From Ensifer sp. Root278 (GTDB lineage: Bacteria; Pseudomonadota; Alphaproteobacteria; Rhizobiales; Rhizobiaceae): a stretch of 64,000 nucleotides of DNA. Position numbers and translations under genes: made by a program. Under the pieces are notes generated by a model, which had not been told where the DNA came from, ran no database searches, and saw only the letters and a program-made list of their open reading frames with translations. The stretch lies in the NCBI RefSeq assembly GCF_001429285.1, contig NZ_LMJJ01000040.1, positions 292,281 to 356,280 of the forward strand, in the 5' to 3' direction. Of this stretch, positions 17,234-25,141 are shown one piece after another (the stretch's first letter is position 1; every line of letters begins with the position of its first letter).

Positions 17234-18169
17234 TCAGCGCCTGCCTGCGACGGCGCCCAAGCACCAGGCGGCAAAGTCCGCCGTCGCCTGTTCCCGGCCG
17301 AGTTCGTTGAGGGTCTCGTGGCGCATGCCGTCATAAACGGTGACGGTAACGTTGGTCAGACCGGCCGCTTTCATCTTGGCGCCGAGCCAGCGAATGGCAT
17401 TGCCCATCTCGGTTGACGGGTCGGCGCTGCCGCCGACGAGATGAATGGGCAGGTCCTTGCGGAGCCGCGTCAGCCGGTCGGGCCGGGCGCCGCCGAAGGA
17501 TAGCCGGAAAAGGTCGAGCCAGAGCGAGACGGTCGCATCGAAACCGCAGAGCGGGTCGGCCGCGTATTTCGCGACCTCGGCATCGTCGCGCGAGAGCCAG
17601 TCGAGATCGGTCTTGCGATCCTTGATCGCGCCGCCCCACATGCCGAAGGTAAGCTTGGTCAGGAGCGGGCTCGGCACATCCGAACCCTTCAGCGCCTTCT
17701 CGATTTTCAGGATCATCTGGCCGCCGCGGCCGGCGAGGCCGGGACGGAAATTGGAGTTCCAGACGGCGAGCGCATCATAGAGGCCGGGATCAGCCTCGGC
17801 TGCGTTCAGCGCAATCAGCCCGCCCATGGAATGGCCGAAGAGGATGACGGGAAGACCCGGATGGGCGGCGGTCGCGATTTCGCGCACAGCCCGGATATCG
17901 GCGAAGATCTTGTCGAGGCCGTCGCGGCTCGAAAACATGCCGAGCGGGGCGTCGGGCGCGCGCGTCTCGCCATGGCCGCGATGGTCGTGGGCATAGACCT
18001 GGAAGCCATGCGCGGCCATCGCTTCGGCAAAGCGGGCGTAGCGGCCGGAATGTTCGGCAAGGCCGTGGCTGATGAGGAGGATGCCGCGCGCATGAGCGGT
18101 CGCGGGGAAATGGCGCCAGCTCAAGGTGGCTCCGGTCGGGCTCTGATGTGTCTTCACCTGCCCGAACAC
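17234..18169 (-). CDS. Alpha/beta hydrolase, lysophospholipase/monoglyceride-lipase-like
   Basis: 311 aa serine hydrolase of the Hydrolase_4 group. The oxyanion segment ISHGLAEHSGRY and HDHRGHGET lie in the N-terminal third. The nucleophile elbow GHSMGG is at about residue 110. The acid is likely D in GGSADPSTEM, and the His is in YDGMRHETLNE near the C-terminus. This matches the catalytic triad order of bacterial monoacylglycerol lipases. The start is inferred as GTG 18169 because GGGGGA stands 4-5 bases upstream; a TTG at 18187 is in frame too. First gene of the minus-strand run with EamA and the TPP enzyme. Confidence 0.82.
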   Translation of the reverse strand: MFGQVKTHQSPTGATLSWRHFPATAHARGILLISHGLAEHSGRYARFAEAMAAHGFQVYAHDHRGHGETRAPDAPLGMFSSRDGLDKIFADIRAVREIATAAHPGLPVILFGHSMGGLIALNAAEADPGLYDALAVWNSNFRPGLAGRGGQMILKIEKALKGSDVPSPLLTKLTFGMWGGAIKDRKTDLDWLSRDDAEVAKYAADPLCGFDATVSLWLDLFRLSFGGARPDRLTRLRKDLPIHLVGGSADPSTEMGNAIRWLGAKMKAAGLTNVTVTVYDGMRHETLNELGREQATADFAAWCLGAVAGRR

Positions 18170-18354
18170 GATTTCCCCCGGCAACAACGACAGACCAATT
18201 CGATATCAAATCGATTTGCAAGGCAAAGGCAATCGCCGCTTGTTGCTCGTTGCGCATGAGGTCACACGCGAATGTGCGCTCATCTTAATTAAGAGTTGCA
18301 ATTTTCCCGTTTTGAGCGATATTCGTTCCTGTTTTGTTTCCGCAGGAGGATATC

Positions 18355-19137
18355 ATGGTTAGTTTCTGTAAGGCGATATCGGGTCCGATGGCAGGACTGC
18401 TGGCGGCGTTGGCGCTGTTCCTTGCGCCGGCCGCCTTTGCTGCCGGCGAGGAAATGTCGGATCAAGGGGGTTCCGAAGGCGCGACCAGCCGCACGGAATA
18501 TGTGCTGGCGGTGAGCTGGCAGCCGGGCTTCTGCGAAACGCGGCCGCAACGCAAGGAATGCGAAAGCCAGACCGCAGAGCGTTTCGACGCCACCAATCTC
18601 TCGCTGCATGGCCTCTGGCCCCTGCGCAAAAGCTATTGCGGGGTAACGGCCGAGGTGCGCGCGAAGGATCGCAAGGGCAGTTGGCTTGAACTGCCGAAAC
18701 TCGCCATGGCAGACGACACGGCGGCGCGGCTGCTGATCGCCATGCCCGGCGTGCAATCCGGCCTCGACCGGCACCAGTGGCTGCGCAGCGGCACCTGCCA
18801 GAGCGACTCGGTCGACGACTATTTCTCGGCGCAGCTGCGCATGCTGGAGGAGCTCAACCGCTCGGCGGTCGGCGCGCTGTTCCGTCAGCGCATCGGCTCC
18901 GAACTCGACGAGGCGACGATCAAGCAAGCCTTCGACCAGAGTTTTGGCACTGGCGCCGGCGACCGGGTGCGCATGCGATGCCAGACGGTTCAGGGGCGCA
19001 GCATCATCACCGGGCTGACGATCGGGCTGACCGGCGACGTCATGAAGGCGTCCAGCCTCGCGCCGCTGATCCAGGCGGCCGGGCCGACCGAGTTCAAATG
19101 CGCCAAGGGTATTGCCGATACGGCCGGGCGAAGCTGA
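18355..19137 (+). CDS. Ribonuclease T2 family protein with altered second active-site motif
   Basis: Secreted or periplasmic protein of 260 aa. A signal peptide (hydrophobic run ending AAFAAGEE) is followed by a T2 RNase fold. The first active-site box is intact (SLHGLWP, H85). The second reads RHQWLRSGTC at 139-148: H140 is kept, but the family Glu, Lys and second His (HEWxKHGTC) are Gln141, Arg144 and Ser145. Canonical T2 RNases use these residues for catalysis, so activity may be altered or lost. AGGAGGA lies 4 bases before ATG 18355. It is monocistronic. Confidence 0.82.
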   Translation: MVSFCKAISGPMAGLLAALALFLAPAAFAAGEEMSDQGGSEGATSRTEYVLAVSWQPGFCETRPQRKECESQTAERFDATNLSLHGLWPLRKSYCGVTAEVRAKDRKGSWLELPKLAMADDTAARLLIAMPGVQSGLDRHQWLRSGTCQSDSVDDYFSAQLRMLEELNRSAVGALFRQRIGSELDEATIKQAFDQSFGTGAGDRVRMRCQTVQGRSIITGLTIGLTGDVMKASSLAPLIQAAGPTEFKCAKGIADTAGRS

Positions 19138-19304
19138 GCCGCTTCGCAGGCACTGTTCTTCGGCAGCGAATGTGCTGGAGGCGCAGGGTTGCCGCATGGG
19201 ATAGGTGGGGGGACAAGCCGAGGCGAATGCCTTTGCTCATTGCCCCCTTCCTATAATTCGCCTACATAGCGGGCAAATTTCCTTTCCCTGCGGAGCATTC
19301 CCTT

Positions 19305-20954
19305 ATGGCACGTCAGTTTATCTATCATATGGCCGGACTTAATAAGTCCTACGGCGCGAAGAAGGTTCTCGAGAACGTTCATCTGTCGTTCTACCCGGAC
19401 GCCAAGATCGGTATCCTCGGCCCGAACGGCGCCGGTAAGTCGACGGTTCTGCGCATCATGGCCGGCCTCGACAAGGAATTCACCGGCGAAGCCTGGGTAG
19501 CCGAGGGTGCCACCGTCGGCTATCTGCCGCAGGAGCCGCAGCTTGATCCGACGAAGACGGTGCTTGAGAACGCAATGGAAGGCGTTGCCAAGAAGACCGC
19601 GATCGTCGAGCGCTACAACGAACTGATGATGAACTATTCCGACGAGACGGCGGAAGAGGGCGCCAAGCTCCAGGACATCATCGACAGCCAGAACCTCTGG
19701 GATCTCGAAAGCCAGGTCGAGATGGCCATGGAAGCGCTGCGCTGCCCGCCGGGTGATGCCGACGTCACCAGCCTTTCCGGCGGTGAAAAGCGCCGTGTGG
19801 CTCTCTGCAAGCTGCTGCTCTCGCAGCCGGACCTCTTGCTGCTCGACGAACCGACCAACCATCTCGACGCCGAGACCATCGCCTGGCTCGAAAAGCACCT
19901 GCGCGAATATCCCGGCGCCGTGCTGATGATCACCCACGACCGCTACTTCCTCGACAACGTCACCGGCTGGATCCTCGAGCTCGACCGTGGCCGCAGCATT
20001 CCCTACGAAGGCAACTACTCGGCCTACCTCGTCGCCAAGGCCAAGCGCATGCAGCAGGAAGGCCGTGAAGAGGCCTCCCGCCAGAAGGCGATCGCCCGCG
20101 AACAGGAGTGGATCGCATCGAGCCCCAAGGCCCGCCAGGCCAAGTCCAAGGCGCGTATCCGCTCCTATGACGAACTGGTCAACGCGGCGGAAAACCAGCG
20201 TCCGGGCGACGCGCAGATCATCATCCCGGTCGGCGAACGTCTCGGCCAGGTGGTCATCGAGATGGAGGGCGTCACCAAGGGCTACGGCGATCGCCTGCTG
20301 ATCGACGGCCTGTCGCTCAAGCTGCCGCCGGGCGGCATCGTCGGCATCATCGGCGCGAACGGCGCCGGCAAGACGACGCTCTTCCGCATGATCACCGGCC
20401 AGGAGCAGGTCGACAGCGGCTCGATCCGCATCGGCGACACCGTGCATCTCGGTTATGTCGACCAGAGCCGCGATGCGCTCGACGGCAACAAGACCGTGTG
20501 GGAAGAAATCTCCGGCGGTGCCGAAGTCATCAAGCTCGGCAAGTACGAGATGAACTCGCGCGCCTATTGCTCGACCTTCAACTTCAAGGGCGGCGACCAG
20601 CAGCAGAAGGTCGGCAACCTCTCGGGTGGTCAGCGCAACCGCGTTCACCTCGCCAAGATGCTGAAGGCCGGCGGCAACGTGCTGCTGCTCGACGAACCGA
20701 CCAACGACCTCGATACCGAGACGCTCGCAGCACTCGAAGTCGCGCTCGAAAACTTCGCCGGCTGCGCCGTTATCATCAGCCACGACCGCATGTTCCTCGA
20801 CCGCCTGGCAACGCACATCCTCGCCTTTGAAGGCGACAGCCAGGTCGAATGGTTCGAAGGCAACTTCGAAGACTACGAGAAGGACAAGATCCGCCGCCTC
20901 GGCCCGGACTCGGTCAACCCGAAGCGCGTCACCTACAAGCGCCTGACGCGCTGA
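19305..20954 (+). CDS. ettA: Energy-dependent translational throttle protein EttA (ABC-F)
   Basis: 549 aa cytoplasmic ABC-F ATPase that binds the ribosomal E site and gates elongation according to ATP/ADP level. Two ATPase domains are complete: Walker [10 protein letters not shown] near residue 39 and GANGAGKTT near 352, signatures LSGGEKRR and LSGGQRNR, Walker [13 protein letters not shown] and [12 protein letters not shown]. Between them lies the basic linker (P-site tRNA interaction motif) rich in Arg/Lys near residues 245-300. The length and the start MARQFIYHM match EttA. TATAAT at 19252-19257 may be the -10 of its promoter. Two hairpins end the transcript. Confidence 0.95.
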   Translation: MARQFIYHMAGLNKSYGAKKVLENVHLSFYPDAKIGILGPNGAGKSTVLRIMAGLDKEFTGEAWVAEGATVGYLPQEPQLDPTKTVLENAMEGVAKKTAIVERYNELMMNYSDETAEEGAKLQDIIDSQNLWDLESQVEMAMEALRCPPGDADVTSLSGGEKRRVALCKLLLSQPDLLLLDEPTNHLDAETIAWLEKHLREYPGAVLMITHDRYFLDNVTGWILELDRGRSIPYEGNYSAYLVAKAKRMQQEGREEASRQKAIAREQEWIASSPKARQAKSKARIRSYDELVNAAENQRPGDAQIIIPVGERLGQVVIEMEGVTKGYGDRLLIDGLSLKLPPGGIVGIIGANGAGKTTLFRMITGQEQVDSGSIRIGDTVHLGYVDQSRDALDGNKTVWEEISGGAEVIKLGKYEMNSRAYCSTFNFKGGDQQQKVGNLSGGQRNRVHLAKMLKAGGNVLLLDEPTNDLDTETLAALEVALENFAGCAVIISHDRMFLDRLATHILAFEGDSQVEWFEGNFEDYEKDKIRRLGPDSVNPKRVTYKRLTR

Positions 20955-20964
20955 TCAGAGCCAA

Positions 20965-21071
20965 GGCGCCGCATTTCCTTGCGGCGCCCAGTGCATCGCG
21001 GCAGCGCCGCGAACGCTGGAACTGAAAGTCTATTGTACGGGAACGGGCGAAGCGCAGGCTCCGCCCGTTTT
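20965..21071 (+). terminator. Two successive hairpins ending ettA
   Basis: First: GGCGCCGC (20965-20972) / GCGGCGCC (20981-20988), without a T-run. Second: ACGGGCG (21043-21049) / CGCCCGT (21062-21068) followed by TTTCC. The second is the better Rho-independent terminator. Confidence 0.6.
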
Positions 21072-21146
21072 CCTTTGCATGCCCTGTTCCGCAAGCGTCA
21101 TTGTTTGGCCTCTCCGCGCAAATCCGCTTGCACCGACCTCGCAAAT

Positions 21147-21168
21147 CACATAAACATATCTTTATGTG
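21147..21168 (+). promoter_or_regulatory. 22-bp palindromic operator of the arsR-methyltransferase/metF operon (SahR-like)
   Basis: Arms CACATAAA (21147-21154) and TTTATGTG (21161-21168) are perfect around CATATC, so 10 of 11 base pairs are symmetric. It lies 15 bases before the regulator start. ArsR-type SAH-responsive regulators (SahR) of methionine genes bind AT-rich palindromes of this kind, so autoregulation of the operon is the simplest reading. Confidence 0.65.
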
Positions 21169-21183
21169 TTGATGGGGATCGCG

Positions 21184-22203
21184 ATGGCTGTTCAGAAAGA
21201 ACTGGGTCTGGATGCGCTGGTGGACGTGCTGAAGGCGGCAGGAGAGCCGACCCGCATGCGTCTCGTCGCCTTGCTTGCCGCCGGCGACCTCACCGTTACC
21301 GATCTTACCGAAATTCTCGGGCAATCGCAGCCGCGTATTTCGCGGCACCTGAAGCTGCTTGCCGAAGTCGAGCTCATCGACCGTTATCAGGAAGGCGCCT
21401 GGGCCTATTTCCGTCTCAGGCAGGAGGGTGCCCGTGTTGGGCTCGTGCGGGCCATGCTGGCGCCGGCGTCCGCTGACGACGCGGTGCTTTCGCGCGATGC
21501 GGCGCGGCTGACCACCCTGAAGAAGGCGAGGGCCGAGAAGGCGCAGGCCTATTTCAGCCGCAACGCCGCCGGCTGGGACGAGCTTCGCCGCCTGCATGTC
21601 AGCGAGCGCGATGTCGAGGCGAAGCTGCGCGAGATGGTCGGCGACGAACCGGTCGAGAGCCTGCTCGATCTCGGAACCGGCACCGGGCGCATCCTGCAGC
21701 TCTTCGAAGGGCTCTATCGTCGCGGCGTCGGCGTTGATGCCAGCCGCGACATGCTGGCCGTGGCGCGCTCCAATCTCGAACGCGCCGGCATTACCAAGGC
21801 GTCAATCCGCCACGGCGATATCTTCAACCTGCCGCTCGACGGGCACGCCTTCGATCTCGTCACCATTCACCAGGTGCTGCATTTCCTCGACGAGCCGGAG
21901 GCGGCGATTGCGGAAGCTGCACGCATGCTGATGCCGGGCGGTCGTCTTGTCATCATCGACTTTGCGCCGCACGGGCTCGAGCATCTGCGCGACGAACACG
22001 CCCATGCGCGCCTTGGCTTCTCGCATCAGGTAATCTCCGATTGGCTCGCCAAGGCCGGCCTGGTGCTCGAAAAGACCACGGACCTTTCGCCGGAAGGGGC
22101 CGAGGAAGAAAAGCTGACGGTGACGATCTGGCTGGCGCGCGACCGGCGCGCCGTGAATGAGAATGAAACGCCGCGGCCGCGCGTCCATGCAGGGGGAGTT
22201 TGA
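21184..22203 (+). CDS. ArsR-family regulator fused to a SAM-dependent methyltransferase domain
   Basis: 339 aa fusion. Residues ~5-85 are an ArsR winged helix (GEPTRMRLVALLAAGDLTVTDL ... SQPRISRHLKLL). Residues ~130-330 are a class I methyltransferase with motif I LLDLGTGTGRIL and later FDLVTIHQVLHFLDEPE. Such fusions in alphaproteobacteria regulate methionine-cycle genes, with the methyltransferase domain probably sensing SAM/SAH (SahR-like). Start 21184 follows GGGG by 6 bases; upstream in-frame starts at 21166 and 21172 fall in or next to the operator. metF starts 2 bases past its stop, so the two are one operon, which supports a role in methionine or C1 control. Confidence 0.85.
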   Translation: MAVQKELGLDALVDVLKAAGEPTRMRLVALLAAGDLTVTDLTEILGQSQPRISRHLKLLAEVELIDRYQEGAWAYFRLRQEGARVGLVRAMLAPASADDAVLSRDAARLTTLKKARAEKAQAYFSRNAAGWDELRRLHVSERDVEAKLREMVGDEPVESLLDLGTGTGRILQLFEGLYRRGVGVDASRDMLAVARSNLERAGITKASIRHGDIFNLPLDGHAFDLVTIHQVLHFLDEPEAAIAEAARMLMPGGRLVIIDFAPHGLEHLRDEHAHARLGFSHQVISDWLAKAGLVLEKTTDLSPEGAEEEKLTVTIWLARDRRAVNENETPRPRVHAGGV

Positions 22204-22205
22204 GA

Positions 22206-23156
22206 ATGACGGCACAGACGCTTTATCCGGCCGAGCGTGGCAATCTGAGGCTCTCCTTCGAGTACTTCCCCCCCAAGACCGACGAAATGGAAGTGCAACT
22301 CTTCCAGACGGCGGGAGATCTTTCCATCTTCGGTCCTGCCTTCGTGACGGTTACCTACGGCGCAGGCGGCTCGACCAAGGCGCGCTCGCTGACGACCGTG
22401 CGGCGGATGGTCGAGGAGAAGGGCTTTGCCAATACGGCCGCGCACCTGACCTGCGTCGGCGCACCGAAGGCGGAAGTCGATGCGGTCATCGATGAGTACA
22501 TCGATTATGGCGTCCGCCATTTCGTGGCGCTGCGCGGCGACCCGCAGGGCGGCATCGGCAGCGCCTATCAGCCGCATCCGGACGGCTATGCGAGCAGCAC
22601 CGACCTGGTGCGGGCGATCCGCGCGCGGGGCGACGATATCGAGATTTCCGTCTCCTCCTATCCGGAGAAGCATCCGGAGAGCCCTGACGTGGCCGCCGAT
22701 ATCGACATGCTGAAGCGCAAGGTCGATGCCGGAGCCAACCGGGCACTGACCCAGTTCTTTTTCGACAACAACGATTTCGAGCGCTATCTCGAACGGGTGC
22801 GCCGCGCCGGTATCAACATTCCGATCGTGCCGGGCATCCTGCCGATCAACAATCTGGCGCAGGTGCAGAAGTTTGCCGGCCTCTGTGGCGCGAGCGTGCC
22901 GGAGGCGATCGTCACCCGGCTCGTGCATCTGGAAGACCAGCCGGTCGAGCGTTTCAAGGAGGCGACCCATATCGCTGCCGAGCAGATCGTCGATCTCGCC
23001 CGACGCGGTGTTCGCGACTTCCACCTCTACACAATGAACCGTTCGCCGCTGGTGACCGCGGTCCTGGATCTCGTCGGTTTCGAGCAGGTGGCGCTCGAGG
23101 CGAACAATGCTCTCGACGAAGCGCCACGGACGAGGGCGGCGGGCGCCGCCGCCTGA
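22206..23156 (+). CDS. metF: 5,10-methylenetetrahydrofolate reductase
   Basis: 316 aa FAD enzyme reducing methylene-THF to methyl-THF, the methyl donor for methionine synthesis. It has the family N-terminus LSFEYFPPKTDEME with the catalytic Glu, FVTVTYGAGGSTK, HLTCVGAPK, and the FAD-binding ALRGDPQGG. The later GANRALTQFFFDN and VPGILPINN are also diagnostic. ATG 22206 is chosen because AGGGGGAG lies 7 bases upstream. It is translated right after the ArsR-methyltransferase regulator and ends at a strong terminator. The operator upstream of the regulator should govern both genes. Confidence 0.95.
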   Translation: MTAQTLYPAERGNLRLSFEYFPPKTDEMEVQLFQTAGDLSIFGPAFVTVTYGAGGSTKARSLTTVRRMVEEKGFANTAAHLTCVGAPKAEVDAVIDEYIDYGVRHFVALRGDPQGGIGSAYQPHPDGYASSTDLVRAIRARGDDIEISVSSYPEKHPESPDVAADIDMLKRKVDAGANRALTQFFFDNNDFERYLERVRRAGINIPIVPGILPINNLAQVQKFAGLCGASVPEAIVTRLVHLEDQPVERFKEATHIAAEQIVDLARRGVRDFHLYTMNRSPLVTAVLDLVGFEQVALEANNALDEAPRTRAAGAAA

Positions 23157-23200
23157 ACCCAGGATCCGAACCCGATTTCCCGGGCGGAAATACCATCAAA

Positions 23201-23238
23201 AAGAAAGCGCCTGAAGATCGATCTTCAGGCGCTTTCTT
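23201..23238 (+). terminator. 38-bp perfect palindrome, Rho-independent terminator of metF
   Basis: AAGAAAGCGCCTGAAGAT (23201-23218) is exactly mirrored by 23221-23238, ending in CTTTCTTGTTTG. It can act on both strands, so it may also end a minus-strand transcript from the small ORF at 23432-23355. Confidence 0.8.
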
Positions 23239-23354
23239 GTTTGTCGCAGCGATTAGACCCTTTGCTCTCTTGGCGGTCTAGTTTGCTTGGTGCTGCAAAA
23301 TGGATTTCCGGAAATTTAAGTCCCTATTCGGTTTGGACTCTCAGCAGCCGCTCA

Positions 23355-23432
23355 TCAGATGAAGAGCATCGTGGCCACGAATACGAACGCTGCACTGATC
23401 ATGAGGACATTCAGCGAATGTGTAAGGCCCAT
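23355..23432 (-). CDS. Small 25-aa single-pass membrane peptide
   Basis: ATG at 23432 opens a 25-codon frame ending TGA at 23357-23355. The product is MGLTHSLNV followed by a hydrophobic helix (LMISAAFVFVATMLFI). A strong Shine-Dalgarno (GGGAGGG) lies 6 bases upstream, and a palindromic TTAACGCGTTAA precedes it at about 23450-23461. It fills an otherwise empty 520-bp gap and ends before a bidirectional terminator. The combination of RBS, helix and terminator suggests a real membrane peptide gene. It is too short to prove from composition alone, and its function is unknown. Confidence 0.55.
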   Translation of the reverse strand: MGLTHSLNVLMISAAFVFVATMLFI

Positions 23433-23681
23433 GGATGACCCTCCCTGCGTTAACGCGTTAAAACATAGGGCGAAATCACGATGTGTTAAAGCGAAACTTG
23501 TGCTGCAGTGCGAAATCCGTGAGGGGGAGCGGCCTTATTCACAGGGCTATAATATTGAGATATTTATCTTTTTCAGGCTGCCACATTTTTTTCACAATCG
23601 CTTCCGCAAGGTTAATATAAACGTTTGTAACCGTGCGTGAGCGTTTCAGAAGGGCACGAATTCGGCGGTTCGATTCCCCGT
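23433..23681. other. Intergenic, AT-rich, no gene seen
   Basis: Between the small membrane peptide gene and the EamA gene. It holds the likely promoter of the small gene (minus strand) and an AT-rich stretch (23540-23635), but no convincing frame, hairpin or tRNA. Confidence 0.4.
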
Positions 23682-24620
23682 TCAGACGGCACGTTTGAGC
23701 CGCAGAATGCGGCCGTCGAGCACGGCGAGCCCAAGGGCGATCAGCGCCATTCCGCCGACATCGGCCGCCTGCAGGGTTTCGCCGAGGAAGAGATAGCCGA
23801 GCAGGATCGCGCTTGGCGGCACCAGCAGGGTGACGAGCGAAGCGTTGGTGGCGCCGGCCTCCGCCATGATCCGGAAAAAGAGAATGTATCCATAGGCGGT
23901 CGAGACGAACGCGAGGCCGAGGATGGCAAGCGTTGCTTCCATTGGCGGCATCGGCAAGGTCCAGGGCGCATCCGTGAAGGCCGCAACGGGCAGCATCATC
24001 AGCGTCGAAGCGGTGAGCTGGCCGGCGGCCGTCACCGGCGGTGCAAGATTTCGGAAGCGCTTGCCGTAGGTTGCCGCAAGGCCATAGCTGACGGCGGCCA
24101 GCACCGGAAGGACGAGCGCCCAGAGCGGAACGCCGCTCGTCGTACCGAACAGGCCGGCAACCGCACTCGGCCCGATCAGCACCACGGTACCGGCAAGGCC
24201 GAGCAGGCAGCCGGCGATCTTGGCAGAACTCAGCTTCTCGTCCTCGGTCGCCATGTTGGCGATAATGACGGTCCAGACCGGCGTCGTGGCGTTGAGGATC
24301 GCCGCCAGGCCGGCGCCGATCTGGGTCTGGCCGAGGAAAATGAAGGCGTGCGGAATGGCGTTGTTGATCAGTCCCATCAGCGCAAATTCACGCCAGCGTC
24401 CGGAAAGTGCCTGATACATGCCGAAGCGGCCGCGGATATAGAGATGCAGCGCAAGTGCCGCCAGGCCCAGACGCAGCACCACCAGCGTGAATGGCGGCAC
24501 ATGGGCAACGGCCACGCGGGCGAAGAAGAAGGACCCGCCCCAGATGAGACCGAGCAGGGCGAGCAGCGCCCAGGTTCTGACGCTCATCTGATGGCCGTCG
24601 ACTGTGGCTCGCGCATTCAT
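23682..24620 (-). CDS. EamA/DMT-family transporter
   Basis: 312 aa inner-membrane protein with ten hydrophobic segments in two EamA repeats. The first repeat opens with LLALLGLIWGGSFFFARVAV and ends near LLGLAGTVVLIG; the second ends with LLVPPSAILLGYLFLGETL, a hallmark of the family. It is likely an exporter of an amino acid or small metabolite; the substrate cannot be told. Start 24620 gives a normal short N-terminus, while ATG 24647 adds nine residues; neither has a strong Shine-Dalgarno. It is not closely similar by eye to the other EamA gene at 16.3-17.2 kb. Monocistronic. Confidence 0.85.
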   Translation of the reverse strand: MNARATVDGHQMSVRTWALLALLGLIWGGSFFFARVAVAHVPPFTLVVLRLGLAALALHLYIRGRFGMYQALSGRWREFALMGLINNAIPHAFIFLGQTQIGAGLAAILNATTPVWTVIIANMATEDEKLSSAKIAGCLLGLAGTVVLIGPSAVAGLFGTTSGVPLWALVLPVLAAVSYGLAATYGKRFRNLAPPVTAAGQLTASTLMMLPVAAFTDAPWTLPMPPMEATLAILGLAFVSTAYGYILFFRIMAEAGATNASLVTLLVPPSAILLGYLFLGETLQAADVGGMALIALGLAVLDGRILRLKRAV

Positions 24621-24744
24621 GGGTGTGCCTGTCCGTGCTGATTGCATCGTCCGTCAGCCTCGCCCAGGCGGAGAATCGTGATCGTGGCGCAAAAGCTGCG
24701 CCCGACATTCCCGGACCGGTTGCGATCTGACGATTATTTCATAG

Positions 24745-24918
24745 CCCGGCGCCTTCGCCGGGACCACCCGGTTCTTGTCGTATTCGTGAGCAAGGGGGCG
24801 TTCGGGCATGGGCGGTCCCATCTGCGGTCGTGGCGCCTGGACCGCAGATACAAGAAACCCCGGAGATCGGTTCCGATCCCCGGGGTGATGCATCCTGCGC
24901 ACGAGCCACATCGGTGGC
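24745..24918. other. Run of four perfect or near-perfect hairpins in an intergenic region
   Basis: A: CCCGGCG/CGCCGGG (24745-24762). B: ATCTGCGGTC/GACCGCAGAT (24820-24849), 10 bp. C: 24857-24886, 13 bp with one mismatch. D: GCCAC/GTGGC (24905-24918). On the minus strand C is followed by TTTCTT, so it can work as a terminator for that strand. No convincing protein frame explains the pairing. Confidence 0.5.
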
Positions 24919-24930
24919 CCGAGGTTCACC

Positions 24931-25141
24931 TAAAGCGCGTCGCGATTTTTCAGATTTGCTCCGTGCGCTTTAAGTTCTTGATATTTCGCATGTCGTTGTC
25001 GCAAAACCGCTGCGCACTTTTGCGCGACAGGCTTTAGAGCATTTCACTGTTTCATTGAAACGGCGAATTGCTCCAACTGTTTGAAATTGCGCAATTCCGG
25101 ACGGAAAACCGTTTCACACTTTTCCTGGAATTGCTCTAGAG
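24931..25141. repeat. Cluster of rhizobial mosaic repeats
   Basis: Three abutting palindromic modules: AAAGCGCGTCGCG ... GCGCGACAGGCTTTA (24931-25035), GAGCATTTC ... GAATTGCTC (25037-25074) and GCAATTCC ... GGAATTGCTC (about 25090-25135). Modules of this type are scattered in Rhizobium and Sinorhizobium intergenic DNA. The last one reaches the stop codon of the MltB-like gene. Confidence 0.7.

Noticed and set aside
23655-23700. tRNA-like T-loop (GGTTCGATTCCCC) near 23668
   Set aside because: The flanking bases do not form a 5-bp T stem, and no acceptor, D or anticodon arms are found.
24654-24929. 91-codon minus-strand frame in the hairpin-rich gap
   Set aside because: It runs through several perfect hairpins, has a GTG start without ribosome-binding site, and a composition (Pro, Arg, His) typical of non-coding GC-rich DNA.
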